Positions 1 to 7,518 of a DNA stretch of 17,008 bases are shown here, piece by piece. The notes below the pieces were generated by a model, which saw nothing but the letters and a program-made list of their open reading frames with translations, was not told where the DNA came from and did not search any database. A program made the position numbers and the translations under genes. Within the stretch, counting starts at the first letter, position 1, and the number at the start of each line of letters is the position of its first letter. The stretch is from NCBI RefSeq assembly GCF_000469505.1, contig NZ_KI272855.1, positions 25,311 to 42,318 of the forward strand. The letters are read 5' to 3'. The stretch comes from Leptotrichia sp. oral taxon 215 str. W9775. GTDB lineage: Bacteria > Fusobacteriota > Fusobacteriia > Fusobacteriales > Leptotrichiaceae.

Positions 1-679
1 ATAAAGGTTCTCCTGTTGTAATATCCACATATATACCTTTTTCTTCATTATCCCAGTATTCATTTTCAAAAGGATGTTCAGTGTATTTGTTTTGAGTTAC
101 ATTATACTGAAGGTTGGATAATTTGCTTTTCAGCTCATCATCGTCAGGTTTTACATATTCTTCAGGGTCAATAAGGAAGGTATTGACAGCATTAAGGTTT
201 ATATGACAGTATCCTCCGGGATTTTTATCCAGATAGTCCTGATGATATTCTTCAGCAGGAATGAAGTTTTTCAGTGGTTCCACTTCCACCTGAATTTTAT
301 CTTCATATTTTTTCTGCTCTTCTGCAATTTCCTGAAGAATAGTTTCCAGGTCTTTAGAATCTGTATAATAAATTCCTGTACGATATTGTCTTCCCCTGTC
401 ATTTCCCTGTTTATTTATACTTGTCGGATCTATTACCTGAAAATAGAATTTCAGTAATTTTTTCAGTGAAAGTTTATCAGCGTCATATTTTATATGTACA
501 GTTTCTGCATGGTCTGTACTGTGCAGTTCCCTGTAAGTTGTATTTTCTGTTTTTCCGTTTGCATATCCTGCAGTTGTTTCAATAACACCGTAAATTTTTT
601 TGGCATATGCTTCAATTCCCCAGAAACATCCTCCTGCAAGATAAATTTCCTTTATGTTTTTTGTAGTTGAATTTTCCAT
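1..679 (-). CDS. msrAB: Peptide methionine sulfoxide reductase MsrA/MsrB fusion (3' end outside window)
   Basis: Repairs oxidised methionine: the MsrA domain reduces Met-S-sulfoxide and the MsrB domain Met-R-sulfoxide. The 226 visible codons begin MENSTTKNIKEIYLAGGCFWG, with the MsrA nucleophile at C18 inside GGCFWG. The MsrA domain runs to about residue 165 and includes PAEEYHQDYL near 141-150 and a possible recycling cysteine at C158 (GGYCHINL). From about residue 186 the start of an MsrB domain is clear (LQYNVTQ, then FENEYWD and KGIYVDITTGEPL), and the gene is cut there, before the MsrB catalytic cysteine. No signal peptide is present, so it is probably cytoplasmic. The start is supported by an AGAAAGGAAAG ribosome site just upstream. 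Only 30 bp separate it from the flavin oxidoreductase gene, with no promoter or terminator between, so the two are probably co-transcribed. Assignment is firm; the full length is not visible. Confidence 0.95.
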   Translation of the reverse strand, partial: MENSTTKNIKEIYLAGGCFWGIEAYAKKIYGVIETTAGYANGKTENTTYRELHSTDHAETVHIKYDADKLSLKKLLKFYFQVIDPTSINKQGNDRGRQYRTGIYYTDSKDLETILQEIAEEQKKYEDKIQVEVEPLKNFIPAEEYHQDYLDKNPGGYCHINLNAVNTFLIDPEEYVKPDDDELKSKLSNLQYNVTQNKYTEHPFENEYWDNEEKGIYVDITTGEPL

Positions 680-709
680 TTTACTTTCCTTTCTGTTTCT
701 CTTTTCAGA

Positions 710-1714
710 TTATTGAGATTTTAAAGCTTCAGCCAGTATTCTGTAAGAAGTTTCAAGCTGATTTATTTCTGACATGTAACTTACAGCCATTATTTCATCA
801 GGCTGATATTTACTATTTATTTCATCCCATTTTTTTGCTATCGCTTCTTTTGTTCCCATCAGATTTATTCCCATTTTTGACTGCAGGAATATTTTTTCTG
901 CTGAAGTCAGTTTATCTGAAAAGTTTTCATCAGGTAAGGGATAAAGCCCTTTTTCTCCTCTAGTCAGATTAAGCATTGCCTGCTGAGTGGCAGTATAGAG
1001 CCTTTCAGCTTCTTCATTGGAATCTGCACCATGAGCGAGAACTCCAAGAATGACATAAGGTTTTTCCAAATATTTTGAAGGGACAAAGCTATCCCTGTAA
1101 ATTTTTATTGCTTCTTCTGCGGCATCCGGAGAAAAATGGCCTGCAAAGGAATAGGGCAATCCAAGTTCTCCCGAAACAGAAGCGGAGTGTATGGAGCTTC
1201 CAAGCATGAAAATAGGTACATTTGTATTTATTCCCGGATAAGCTGAAACAATTCCCTGTTCTTCTTCGCTTCCCATAAATCTCTGAATATCTTTAATAGC
1301 TTCCACAAATTTACTTGTTCTTACATATTGAGTTCTGTAAATGAGTGCTGCCGTATCAGAATCAGTTCCAGGAGCACGCCCTATACCAAGATCAACTCTT
1401 CCTGGATAAAGAGTTTCAAGAGTTCCGTATGTTTCCGATACCTGCAGTGCAGTATGGTTAGGCAGCATTACTCCTCCTGCTCCTACCCTTATTTTTTCAG
1501 AGTTTGCAAGTAAATGCTGTATAATTAGGGCTGTAGCAGAACTTAATACTCCTTTGAAATTATGATGTTCAGCCACCCAGTAACGGTGATAGCCTAATTT
1601 TTCCACTATTTTAATAAGTTCTGTAGCTCTGTTTATTGCATCAATATCAGTATCATTCTGGAATTTTGGAACCAGATTTAATACAGAAAATTTTACATTT
1701 TTATTTTCAGGCAT
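710..1714 (-). CDS. LLM-class (luciferase-like) flavin-dependent oxidoreductase, MsnO8/YhbW-type
   Basis: A 334-residue protein of the bacterial luciferase-like superfamily, predicted to use FMN in a TIM barrel. Family hallmarks seen are YWVAEHHN (about 46-52), GGVMLPNH (80-87), the segment ETYGTLETLYPGRVDLGIG, and GRAPGTD (112-118). These match the LLM group 1 (MsnO8/YhbW-like) proteins, whose physiological substrates are mostly unknown. The reading frame is open further upstream, but ATG at 1714 is preferred: it has a perfect AAGGAGG site (1721-1727) at 6-nt spacing, and the longer start would use the promoter -35 box as its initiation codon. It is the first gene of a probable two-gene unit with msrAB, suggesting a role in oxidative or electrophile stress; that role is inferred from context only. 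Confidence 0.9.
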   Translation of the reverse strand: MPENKNVKFSVLNLVPKFQNDTDIDAINRATELIKIVEKLGYHRYWVAEHHNFKGVLSSATALIIQHLLANSEKIRVGAGGVMLPNHTALQVSETYGTLETLYPGRVDLGIGRAPGTDSDTAALIYRTQYVRTSKFVEAIKDIQRFMGSEEEQGIVSAYPGINTNVPIFMLGSSIHSASVSGELGLPYSFAGHFSPDAAEEAIKIYRDSFVPSKYLEKPYVILGVLAHGADSNEEAERLYTATQQAMLNLTRGEKGLYPLPDENFSDKLTSAEKIFLQSKMGINLMGTKEAIAKKWDEINSKYQPDEIMAVSYMSEINQLETSYRILAEALKSQ

Positions 1715-1736
1715 TTTATTCCTCCTTATTATATTT

Positions 1737-1753
1737 GTATATAAAAATATAAT
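1737..1753. repeat. 17-bp direct repeat, copy 1 (candidate operator over -10/start site)
   Basis: GTATATAAAAATATAAT is identical to the copy at 1780-1796. This copy covers most of the -10 hexamer and the expected transcription start of the flavin oxidoreductase promoter. The core is a loose dyad with TATA ends around an A tract. A bound regulator here would block RNA polymerase; no regulator gene is seen nearby. Confidence 0.55.
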
Positions 1754-1777
1754 ACTACTTTTAAAAAGGATTGTCAA
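1749..1777 (-). promoter_or_regulatory. Sigma-70 type promoter of the flavin oxidoreductase-msrAB unit
   Basis: Read on the minus strand, a perfect -35 TTGACA (1777-1772) is followed by a 17-nt spacer and a -10 TATTAT (1754-1749). Transcription should start near 1742, giving a leader of about 27 nt. The -35 box lies 28 bp beyond the end of the PatB/MalY gene, and no hairpin terminator separates the two, so some read-through is possible. Confidence 0.75.
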
Positions 1778-1779
1778 CA

Positions 1780-1796
1780 GTATATAAAAATATAAT
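1780..1796. repeat. 17-bp direct repeat, copy 2 (candidate operator upstream of -35)
   Basis: Exact second copy of the repeat at 1737-1753, starting 2 bp beyond the -35 hexamer. The copies are 43 bp apart start to start, about four helical turns, so proteins bound to both would face the same side of the DNA. Confidence 0.55.
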
Positions 1797-1804
1797 TTTA
1801 AATT

Positions 1805-2995
1805 TTATTTTGAAAGTTCTTTTACTGCATTTTCCAGCTGTTTTAAAGCTTTTTCAAGCACTGAGCGTGGACAGGCAGTGTTTATTCTCATGAAACCTTC
1901 TAAATCTTTCTGGAAGGATCTTCCCGGATTAAGCCCCAGTTTTGCCTTTTTCAGCATAAACTCTTCAAGTTCAGCCTGATTGAATCCAAAATCTTTACAC
2001 AGCTGTCTGCAGTCAACCCATACAAGATATGTTGCCTGCGGGATATTTGGCTTAATTTGTGGAATGTTGTCCTTACAGTAATTGTAGACAAACATGATAT
2101 TATCCTCAAGATATTTCTTCAGCTGGCCAAGATATTCTTCCCCTTCTGTATATGCAGCAATTGTTGCAACCAGATTGAAAGGATTGTTTCTATGTACTTC
2201 CAGATCCTTCCAGAATTTATCAAATTTACTTTTTTCTTCAAGATTGTTAAAAACAATAGTTGCACATTGAAGTCCTGCCACATTGAAGGCTTTTCCTGTG
2301 GAAGTACATGTAATAGTATTTTTTCTTATTTCTTCTGACACGCTTGCCATTGGAATATGTTTATTGTCCCATAAAGTCAGGTCTGCATGAATTTCATCTG
2401 AAATAACAGGCACGTTGTATTTAACGCATAAATCTCCAATTGCTTTCAGTTCGTCATAAGTCCATACATGTCCAATTGGATTTTGCGGATTACAGAAAAT
2501 AAGAAGTTTTGGCTGTTCCTTCAGCTTTTCTTCAAGATCCTTCAAATCAAGGGAATATTCCCCATTATTTTCAATGAATTTATTTTCAATGACAACTCTT
2601 TCATTATCAAGGTTGATGTCATAAAACTCGGAATACACAGGTGTCTGAATAAGAATTTTATCCCCTTTTTCAGAAAACTGTCTTACTAATGCACCTAAAG
2701 CAGGAACGATACCTATACTGAAGCTTAGGAGTTCTTTTTTTGGTTCCCAGCCAAATCTTTTTTTCTGCCAGTTTATGAAGGATTCAAAATATTCGTCAGG
2801 ACGGTATACATACCCGAAAATACCATGTTCAGCTTTGCTTTTTACGGCGTTGATTACAGGTTCGGCAGTTTTAAAATCCATATCGGCAATCCATAACGGA
2901 ATTACATCATCCACTCCGAATTTTTTTATTAATTCATTGTATTTTGTAGAATGGTTATTTTTTCTATCTATTATTTCATCAAAATTGTATTTCAT
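1805..2995 (-). CDS. PatB/MalY-family PLP-dependent C-S lyase (cystathionine beta-lyase-like aminotransferase)
   Basis: A 396-residue fold-type I PLP enzyme of the MalY/PatB group, usual length about 390. Members split C-S bonds of cystathionine or cysteine conjugates to give a thiol, pyruvate and ammonia. Seen in order: the N-terminal signature VIPLWIADMDF (31-41), the NP pair in CNPQNPIG (168-175), SDEIHADL (199-206) with the PLP-ring aspartate D200, and the Schiff-base lysine K235 in STGKAFNVAGLQ. The C-terminal NPGRSF carries the conserved carboxylate-binding arginine region. The start has an AAAGGA site (3004-3009) at 8-nt spacing. It lies 20 bp after manA on the same strand and is probably co-transcribed with it. 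The exact substrate, and whether it acts as cystathionase, methionine-cycle enzyme or H2S/thiol producer, cannot be told. Confidence 0.9.
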   Translation of the reverse strand: MKYNFDEIIDRKNNHSTKYNELIKKFGVDDVIPLWIADMDFKTAEPVINAVKSKAEHGIFGYVYRPDEYFESFINWQKKRFGWEPKKELLSFSIGIVPALGALVRQFSEKGDKILIQTPVYSEFYDINLDNERVVIENKFIENNGEYSLDLKDLEEKLKEQPKLLIFCNPQNPIGHVWTYDELKAIGDLCVKYNVPVISDEIHADLTLWDNKHIPMASVSEEIRKNTITCTSTGKAFNVAGLQCATIVFNNLEEKSKFDKFWKDLEVHRNNPFNLVATIAAYTEGEEYLGQLKKYLEDNIMFVYNYCKDNIPQIKPNIPQATYLVWVDCRQLCKDFGFNQAELEEFMLKKAKLGLNPGRSFQKDLEGFMRINTACPRSVLEKALKQLENAVKELSK

Positions 2996-3015
2996 TAAAG
3001 TTATCCTTTCGCTTT

Positions 3016-3972
3016 TTATATAGTTGTTCTCAATATTTCAAAATTTCCTTTTAAAGTAACCTTTATGTGAGGAGGTACAAGAACAGATTCCCCCTTCTGA
3101 ATATCAAGGGTAGAATTACTGCTTTCAATACTTCCCTTTCCTTCAAGTATTGAGTAGATAATCATACTTTCTTCATTAGTATCTTCAAAATTTTCTTCAA
3201 CTTTTACCTTATCAATACTGTAATATTTTTTCTTTATTATATTTTTTCTTGTTTCACCATTTTCAAATTCAGTTTTTCTGACATCTGCCTTTTTCTCAAA
3301 ATCTATTACTTCAGCCGCATCATCAATGTGAAGTTCTCTTTTCTTACCATTTTCAATACGGTCAAAATCGTATATTCTGTATGTTACATCAGAATTTTCC
3401 TGTATTTCGGCAAAAAGAACGCTTCCTTTAAGTGAAGCATGTACCATTCCTGGAGTGATATCTACCAGATCCCCTTTTTTTACAGATATTTCTTCAAACA
3501 TTCCGGAAAAATCATTGTTTTTAGCCTTTTCTAGAAATACTTCCTTTGTAATTCCAGGTTTCATACCCATTATAAGAACAGCGTCATCGCTTGCTTCCAT
3601 AATAAACCATGATTCGCTTTTTCCAAGTTCATTGTGTTTTCTGTTGGCAACTTCATCATCAGGATGCACCTGTATGGAAAGTCTGTCATTTACATCAAGA
3701 TATTTAATAAGCAGAGGGAATCTCTGTCCATATTCGTTATAAACTTTTTCACCTACAAGTTCCCCTTTGTATTCATCGTAAACTTCCTGTAAAGTTTTCC
3801 CGGCAAGAGGTCCATTTTCAACAATACTCATTCCATTAGGATGAGCAGAAACTTCCCATGATTCACCGATATTTTTATTTTCAGGCAGAGTCATATTCAG
3901 CTTTGCTTCAAATTCCCTTCCACCCCACACTTTTTCAATAAAAACCTTTTTAAATTTCATTGGATATAGCAT
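3016..3972 (-). CDS. manA: Mannose-6-phosphate isomerase, class I (short bacterial type)
   Basis: Interconverts mannose 6-phosphate and fructose 6-phosphate in the cytoplasm, feeding mannose into glycolysis or supplying mannose for sugar nucleotides. At 318 residues it is the short Bacillus-type class I enzyme. Expected zinc ligands are visible: Q101 and H103 in SIQVHPDD, E120 in GKSESWFI, and H178 in GMVHASLKG. The catalytic arginine is R199 in QENSDVTYRIYDFDR. The N-terminal KVWGGREFE and GESWEVSAHPNG are family-typical. The first ATG is kept because AAAGGAG (3980-3986) sits 7 nt upstream of it; an internal ATG four codons later would be too far from that site. It is followed at 20 bp by the PatB/MalY gene. 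Confidence 0.95.
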   Translation of the reverse strand: MLYPMKFKKVFIEKVWGGREFEAKLNMTLPENKNIGESWEVSAHPNGMSIVENGPLAGKTLQEVYDEYKGELVGEKVYNEYGQRFPLLIKYLDVNDRLSIQVHPDDEVANRKHNELGKSESWFIMEASDDAVLIMGMKPGITKEVFLEKAKNNDFSGMFEEISVKKGDLVDITPGMVHASLKGSVLFAEIQENSDVTYRIYDFDRIENGKKRELHIDDAAEVIDFEKKADVRKTEFENGETRKNIIKKKYYSIDKVKVEENFEDTNEESMIIYSILEGKGSIESSNSTLDIQKGESVLVPPHIKVTLKGNFEILRTTI

Positions 3973-3989
3973 ATAATTTCTCCTTTCAT

Positions 3990-4007
3990 TTTTAACTTTT
4001 AACTTTT
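3990..4007. repeat. Tandem heptamer in the manA leader
   Basis: TTTTAAC occurs twice in tandem (3990-3996, 3997-4003), followed by a partial third unit TTTT. It lies just upstream of the manA ribosome site. It may be slippage-prone or simply AT-rich leader; no function is shown. Confidence 0.4.
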
Positions 4008-4069
4008 ATTATTTAAAATTAATTAATAGTAATAATTTTGACAACTTTTATAAAAAGTACATTAATTAT

Positions 4070-4097
4070 ATTATATACTTATTTTTTCATCAGTCAA
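4070..4097 (-). promoter_or_regulatory. Probable promoter for manA-PatB/MalY unit
   Basis: On the minus strand TTGACT (4097-4092) is followed by a 16-nt spacer and a perfect TATAAT (4075-4070). The -35 box overlaps the stop codon of the PAP2 gene. It would give a leader of about 90 nt that is very AT-rich, in which I see no riboswitch-like structure. No hairpin terminator was found between the PAP2 gene and manA, so read-through from upstream is also possible. Confidence 0.6.
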
Positions 4098-4641
4098 TAT
4101 TTTTTCTGTAAAACCCGTCTGCAACTTTTTCTCCTGCATATTCTGAAAATATACCTATTATAATTCCTGCAATAATATCGCTGGGAAAATGCACACTTAG
4201 ATACATTCTCGAAAAAGCAATGAGTATTCCTGTAATGAGTACAGGTATAAAATATTTCTTTATATGCCTGAAGAAAATATATACCATTACAAAGGAAGCT
4301 GCTGTATGTCCCGATGGGAATGAATAATCTTTAGGTGCCTTAATTAGCAGTACAATGTCAGCCAGTTCAGAAAATGGTCTTGGTCTGTGGATTAAAGGCT
4401 TTAAAATAACATTTACAGCCAGTGCGCATATAATAAGTGAAACAATGGAGAAAACTCCGATTTTTCGGTATTTTCTATTTAGGAACAGTATCAGTGCAAC
4501 AGCAATCCATACCATTCCATTATCTCCCAGAATTGTAAAAAATATCATAATCTTATTAAACAATTCAGAATTTAAATTATGCTGGAATCTGTATATTTTT
4601 TCTATAACTGATATATCAATATTTTGTATAAAATCAAACAT
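4090..4641 (-). CDS. PAP2-family membrane phosphatase (undecaprenyl-diphosphatase or lipid phosphatase type)
   Basis: A 183-residue integral membrane protein with all three phosphatidic-acid-phosphatase type 2 motifs: KPLIHRPRP (K81, R88, P89), PSGH (109-112, acid/base H112), and SRMYLSVHFPSD (S144, R145, nucleophile H151, D155). Hydrophobic helices lie near 45-56, 63-80, 113-125, 132-144 and 155-166. Such proteins remove phosphate from lipid substrates on the outer face of the inner membrane, for example recycling undecaprenyl pyrophosphate or acting on phosphatidic acid or phosphatidylglycerol phosphate; the sequence does not decide which. The ribosome site is weak (only CACAGAAA upstream of the ATG). 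An isolated TATAAT (4658-4653) upstream lacks a good -35. Confidence 0.88.
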   Translation of the reverse strand: MFDFIQNIDISVIEKIYRFQHNLNSELFNKIMIFFTILGDNGMVWIAVALILFLNRKYRKIGVFSIVSLIICALAVNVILKPLIHRPRPFSELADIVLLIKAPKDYSFPSGHTAASFVMVYIFFRHIKKYFIPVLITGILIAFSRMYLSVHFPSDIIAGIIIGIFSEYAGEKVADGFYRKNID

Positions 4642-4836
4642 GTTTCTGTGAAATTATATTAAAGTATTTAAAAATATATTTATTCATTTCCTGTTTTAAA
4701 TTGTAAAATTATTGAATAATTTCATAAATACTATTTTTAAAATTTTAATACAATCTCAGCTCCTTTCTTTTTACAATTATTATATATTAAAATGAAGAAA
4801 AAAGAAACAGTTTCTAATCTATTTAAAAGGAAATTA

Positions 4837-4845
4837 TGATATAAT
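4837..4845 (+). promoter_or_regulatory. Extended -10 promoter of the DUF1269-like gene
   Basis: TGATATAAT is a perfect extended -10 element (TGn + TATAAT). No good -35 is seen at 16-18 bp upstream, as is usual for extended -10 promoters. Predicted start is near 4852, giving a leader of under 30 nt. The 238-bp gap 4642-4879 between the divergent PAP2 and DUF1269-like genes otherwise holds only AT-rich DNA. Confidence 0.6.
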
Positions 4846-4879
4846 ACATTCATAAAAATGAAAGTTGAGGTGTATATTT

Positions 4880-5551
4880 ATGGAAAATAACGTTTTATTA
4901 GCTGTATTTAAAAATCAGCTCAGTGCTTATGAAGTTTTGAATAATATTAAAGGAAACTTTGTTGGTAAGAATTATGTCATTACTGAGGCTGCAGTAGTAA
5001 AAAAGGAAAATGGAAAGGTTGTTTTCAAGGAAGGGTTTGAAGTTTCTTCAAATGGACAGGTTGGATTTCTTTCAGGAGGATTATTAGGGGCTTTTGTTGG
5101 AATTATAGGAGGTCCGCTTGGGATTTTATTTGGAGGATCATTGGGGGCATTAATTGGTGAAAGCAGAGGAAATGCAGAAGATGAAATAGAAACAGGAATT
5201 CTGGCGGATACTACAAAATATTTGACAGATGATAATTTTGGGTTGGTTCTGCTTGCAACTGAAGAAGAAAATTCTGAACTGGATGAGTATTTGAAAAAAT
5301 ATGATGAGGAAATTATTCTAAGAAAAAGTGCCAATGTTGTTCAGGAGGAAGTAGAACTTGCAAAAGAATACGAAAAGGAACTATATAAGACAGCTGCCTA
5401 TGATGAATTTAAGAAAATGGCAAATGAAGAAAAAGACAAGCTGAAAATAAAAGTTGATGATGTACTGGCAAATTTAAAGGATAAATTTGAAGAAGCTGAC
5501 AGTAAAATTAAACTGGAAGTTGCTAAATTAAGGGAAAAATTTAGAAAATAA
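4880..5551 (+). CDS. DUF1269-like glycine-zipper membrane protein
   Basis: A 223-residue protein whose N-terminal part resembles the DUF1269 family of uncharacterised membrane proteins. Residues 1-45 form a soluble alpha/beta segment (NNVLLAVFKNQLSAYEVLNNI). Residues about 57-90 are a long glycine-rich hydrophobic stretch (GGLLGAFVGIIGGPLGILFGG) that can form two close-packed helices as a glycine zipper. A second soluble part follows (FGLVLLATEEENSELDEYL). The last 80 residues are very rich in Lys and Glu, ending in a likely coiled coil (DKLKIKVDDVLANLKDKFEEADSKIKLEVAKLREKF). ATG at 4880 is chosen because GAGGTG lies 7 nt upstream; an upstream in-frame TTG at 4865 would overlap that site. Function is unknown; related proteins are often linked to stress or envelope homeostasis. 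It may share some transcription with the UbiB-like gene downstream. Confidence 0.75.
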   Translation: MENNVLLAVFKNQLSAYEVLNNIKGNFVGKNYVITEAAVVKKENGKVVFKEGFEVSSNGQVGFLSGGLLGAFVGIIGGPLGILFGGSLGALIGESRGNAEDEIETGILADTTKYLTDDNFGLVLLATEEENSELDEYLKKYDEEIILRKSANVVQEEVELAKEYEKELYKTAAYDEFKKMANEEKDKLKIKVDDVLANLKDKFEEADSKIKLEVAKLREKFRK

Positions 5552-5579
5552 AAAAGAATAAATAAAGATAGATGCTTTC

Positions 5580-5618
5580 TGGCCCGGTTTCAAAAAAAGT
5601 TTACCGGGTCAGTTTTCT
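5580..5618 (+). terminator. Hairpin terminator between the DUF1269-like gene and the UbiB-like kinase
   Basis: TGGCCCGGT (5580-5588) pairs with ACCGGGTCA (5603-5611) as a 9-bp GC-rich stem with one G-U pair. The loop is 14 nt with an A7 run, and the stem is followed by GTTTTCT. The T run is short, so termination may be partial. The next start codon is only 16 bp further on, so the hairpin could also act as an attenuator for the kinase gene. Confidence 0.65.
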
Positions 5619-5633
5619 AATGAAAGGATAAAT

Positions 5634-7388
5634 ATGAGTGAAGAAATATTGGGAATGGAAGAGCTGCTGGAAGAGGATATAGCAGATGAAATACTGGATA
5701 CAGAGGGAAGTAAAAATATTAAGTCTGGAACTGTCAGATTTAAGGAACTGGAAAAAATAAAAAGAATAAAGAAACTAGCAGATGTCCTTATGAAATATGG
5801 ATTTGAAGAAATTCTAAGCAGAAGTGAGCTCGAAAAAAGACTTCCAAAGAGGATTGTAGGACGGAACAGGGGGAAAATAAAGGATATTAAGTCTAGAACA
5901 ATCTATGAAAGAGTTAGAATGGCACTTGAGGAAATGGGTCCTGCCTATGTGAAGTTTGGTCAGATGCTAAGTAACAGAAATGATATACTTCCTGAAGAAA
6001 TGATATCTGAGCTTCAGAAATTGCAGGATAAAGTTGAAATTCAGGAAGTTGATATAAGGAAAAAACTTGCTGAAGAGCTAAATATTATTCCAGAAGAATA
6101 TTTTCAGTCAATAGATGAAGAACCAATGGCATCAGCATCCATAGGTCAGGTATTCCGTGCAGTTCTAAAAAATGGAGAAAAAGTTGTACTGAAGGTAAGA
6201 AGGGACAATATAGATAATGTAGTTGAAACTGATCTGATAATAATGAAGGATATGGCCAAGTTTTTGGAAAAATACGATGTAAATGCTAAAAATATTAATC
6301 TGCTGTATATTGTTGAGACTTTTGAAAATATGCTGAAAAAAGAGCTTTCCCTTACAAATGAACGAAAAAATATGGAACGTTTTGAAAACAATTTTAAGGG
6401 AAATGAGCATTTACATGTTCCTGTTGTATATAAGGAGCTTTCAAATAATAGGATTTTATGCATGGAATTTATAGAGGGAATTAAAATAACAGATAAGGAA
6501 AAAATTGAAAAAATGGGTTTTAATCCGAAAGAAATAGCTTCACTTGGATTGGAACTTTACATAAAACAAGTTATGAAATACGGATTTTTTCATGCAGATC
6601 CTCATCCGGGAAATATATTTCTGGGGAAAGATGGAAAATTGATATTTATTGATTTTGGAGCAATGGGAACACTATATCCGTATGAAATAGAGCTTCTGGA
6701 GGAACTTACACTGAACTTTCTGCAGAAGGATGTCAAAAAAATGATTGCAACAATAAAGGAACTTGCACTGGATTACAATATTTCTGATGAAAAAAGACTG
6801 GAGAGGGGATTTTATGATATTTTAAGTATGGTTGACGGGACTTCCCTTGAGGAAATTAATCTTGTAGAAATTATGGAGAGAGTAAAAACATTATTAAGTC
6901 AAAATCAGGTGCTGCTGTCAGAAGATATGTATCTTCTTGTTAAAGGTATAGGTCAGATTGAAGGAATTGGAAGACATCTAAATCCTCAGCTGAATATTAT
7001 GCAGGAAATAGGAAATAATGCACAGGAAATTATGGTAAAAAGAATGTCGCCTAAGTATATTCTGGAAAAAGGAATGGGAAAAGTAGGTGAATTTTCTGAA
7101 AACTGGCTGACATTGCCAAGCGACCTGAAAAGACTGCTGGAAAAAATACAGAATAATGAACTGAAACATAGGCATGAACTTGTAGGATTTGAAAATTTCC
7201 AGAAAATTACAGAAAGACTTGTCCTGGGACTTGTGGTTTCTTCACTTATTATCGGGTCATCAATACTTGTTCTGGCAAATATGCCTCCACATATAAACGG
7301 TATTTCAGTTTTAGGAATTTTAGGATTTATAATTTCAGGAATTTTAGGAGCAAATATGATAATGTCAAAGAAAAAGGATAAATATTAA
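5634..7388 (+). CDS. AarF/UbiB/ABC1-family atypical kinase, membrane anchored
   Basis: A 584-residue member of the UbiB/ADCK atypical kinase family, which has ATPase activity and in other bacteria supports ubiquinone or membrane lipid metabolism. Visible signatures are the KxGQ motif K107-F-G-Q110 (AYVKFGQMLSNR), the A-rich nucleotide loop MASASIGQV (165-173) replacing a normal glycine loop, the ATP-binding lysine K187 (VVLKVRR), E279 region MEFIEG, the catalytic HADPHPGN (320-327), and the DFG motif D340-F-G342. Two hydrophobic helices close the protein (about 531-552 and 558-578, LGILGFIISGILG). The first 90 residues are charged and helical. The start has GAAAGGA (5622-5628) at 5-nt spacing. 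I see no separate promoter after the upstream hairpin, so expression probably depends on read-through. What it does in a probably fermentative organism is unclear. Confidence 0.92.
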   Translation: MSEEILGMEELLEEDIADEILDTEGSKNIKSGTVRFKELEKIKRIKKLADVLMKYGFEEILSRSELEKRLPKRIVGRNRGKIKDIKSRTIYERVRMALEEMGPAYVKFGQMLSNRNDILPEEMISELQKLQDKVEIQEVDIRKKLAEELNIIPEEYFQSIDEEPMASASIGQVFRAVLKNGEKVVLKVRRDNIDNVVETDLIIMKDMAKFLEKYDVNAKNINLLYIVETFENMLKKELSLTNERKNMERFENNFKGNEHLHVPVVYKELSNNRILCMEFIEGIKITDKEKIEKMGFNPKEIASLGLELYIKQVMKYGFFHADPHPGNIFLGKDGKLIFIDFGAMGTLYPYEIELLEELTLNFLQKDVKKMIATIKELALDYNISDEKRLERGFYDILSMVDGTSLEEINLVEIMERVKTLLSQNQVLLSEDMYLLVKGIGQIEGIGRHLNPQLNIMQEIGNNAQEIMVKRMSPKYILEKGMGKVGEFSENWLTLPSDLKRLLEKIQNNELKHRHELVGFENFQKITERLVLGLVVSSLIIGSSILVLANMPPHINGISVLGILGFIISGILGANMIMSKKKDKY

Positions 7389-7403
7389 AGATAGTGAGAT
7401 GAT

Positions 7404-7440
7404 AAAAATATGGGAAATTTATTTAAATACCCATATTTTT
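7404..7440 (+). terminator. Intrinsic terminator after the UbiB-like kinase
   Basis: A perfect 11-bp stem: AAAAATATGGG (7404-7414) pairs with CCCATATTTTT (7430-7440) around a 15-nt loop. The right arm ends in five T residues. It lies 15 bp past the stop codon and separates the kinase gene from the GH1-PTS genes. Confidence 0.75.
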
Positions 7441-7441
7441 A

Positions 7442-7470
7442 TTGTAAATAGTAAAAAAATTATGTAAAAT
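7442..7470 (+). promoter_or_regulatory. Possible promoter for the GH1-PTS IIB genes
   Basis: TTGTAA (7442-7447), 17-nt spacer, TAAAAT (7465-7470). It is the best-spaced pair in the very AT-rich gap 7389-7518. A short palindrome TTTTATTATAAAA follows near 7488-7500, just before the ribosome site. No catabolite-response-like operator or antiterminator hairpin was recognised. Confidence 0.35.
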
Positions 7471-7518
7471 ACAAATATAAAACAAAATTTTATTATAAAA
7501 CGGTGAGGAGGTAACTGT

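Noticed and set aside
203..963. Plus-strand open frames over msrAB and the flavin oxidoreductase gene
   Set aside because: They are antisense to well-recognised genes, lack ribosome sites and have low-complexity Phe/Leu/Ser-rich translations.
1715..1777. Longer N-terminus for the flavin oxidoreductase, starting with TTG at 1777
   Set aside because: That TTG is the first half of the -35 TTGACA box. The ATG at 1714 has a perfect AAGGAGG site and begins where family similarity begins.
4037..4075. Plus-strand TTGACA at 4037 as a promoter
   Set aside because: No acceptable -10 at 16-18 bp, and the plus strand has no gene until 4880. The minus-strand promoter at 4097-4070 explains this gap better.
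4865..4879. TTG at 4865 as the start of the DUF1269-like protein
   Set aside because: It overlaps the ribosome site GAGGTG that serves the ATG at 4880 and is too close to the predicted transcription start.
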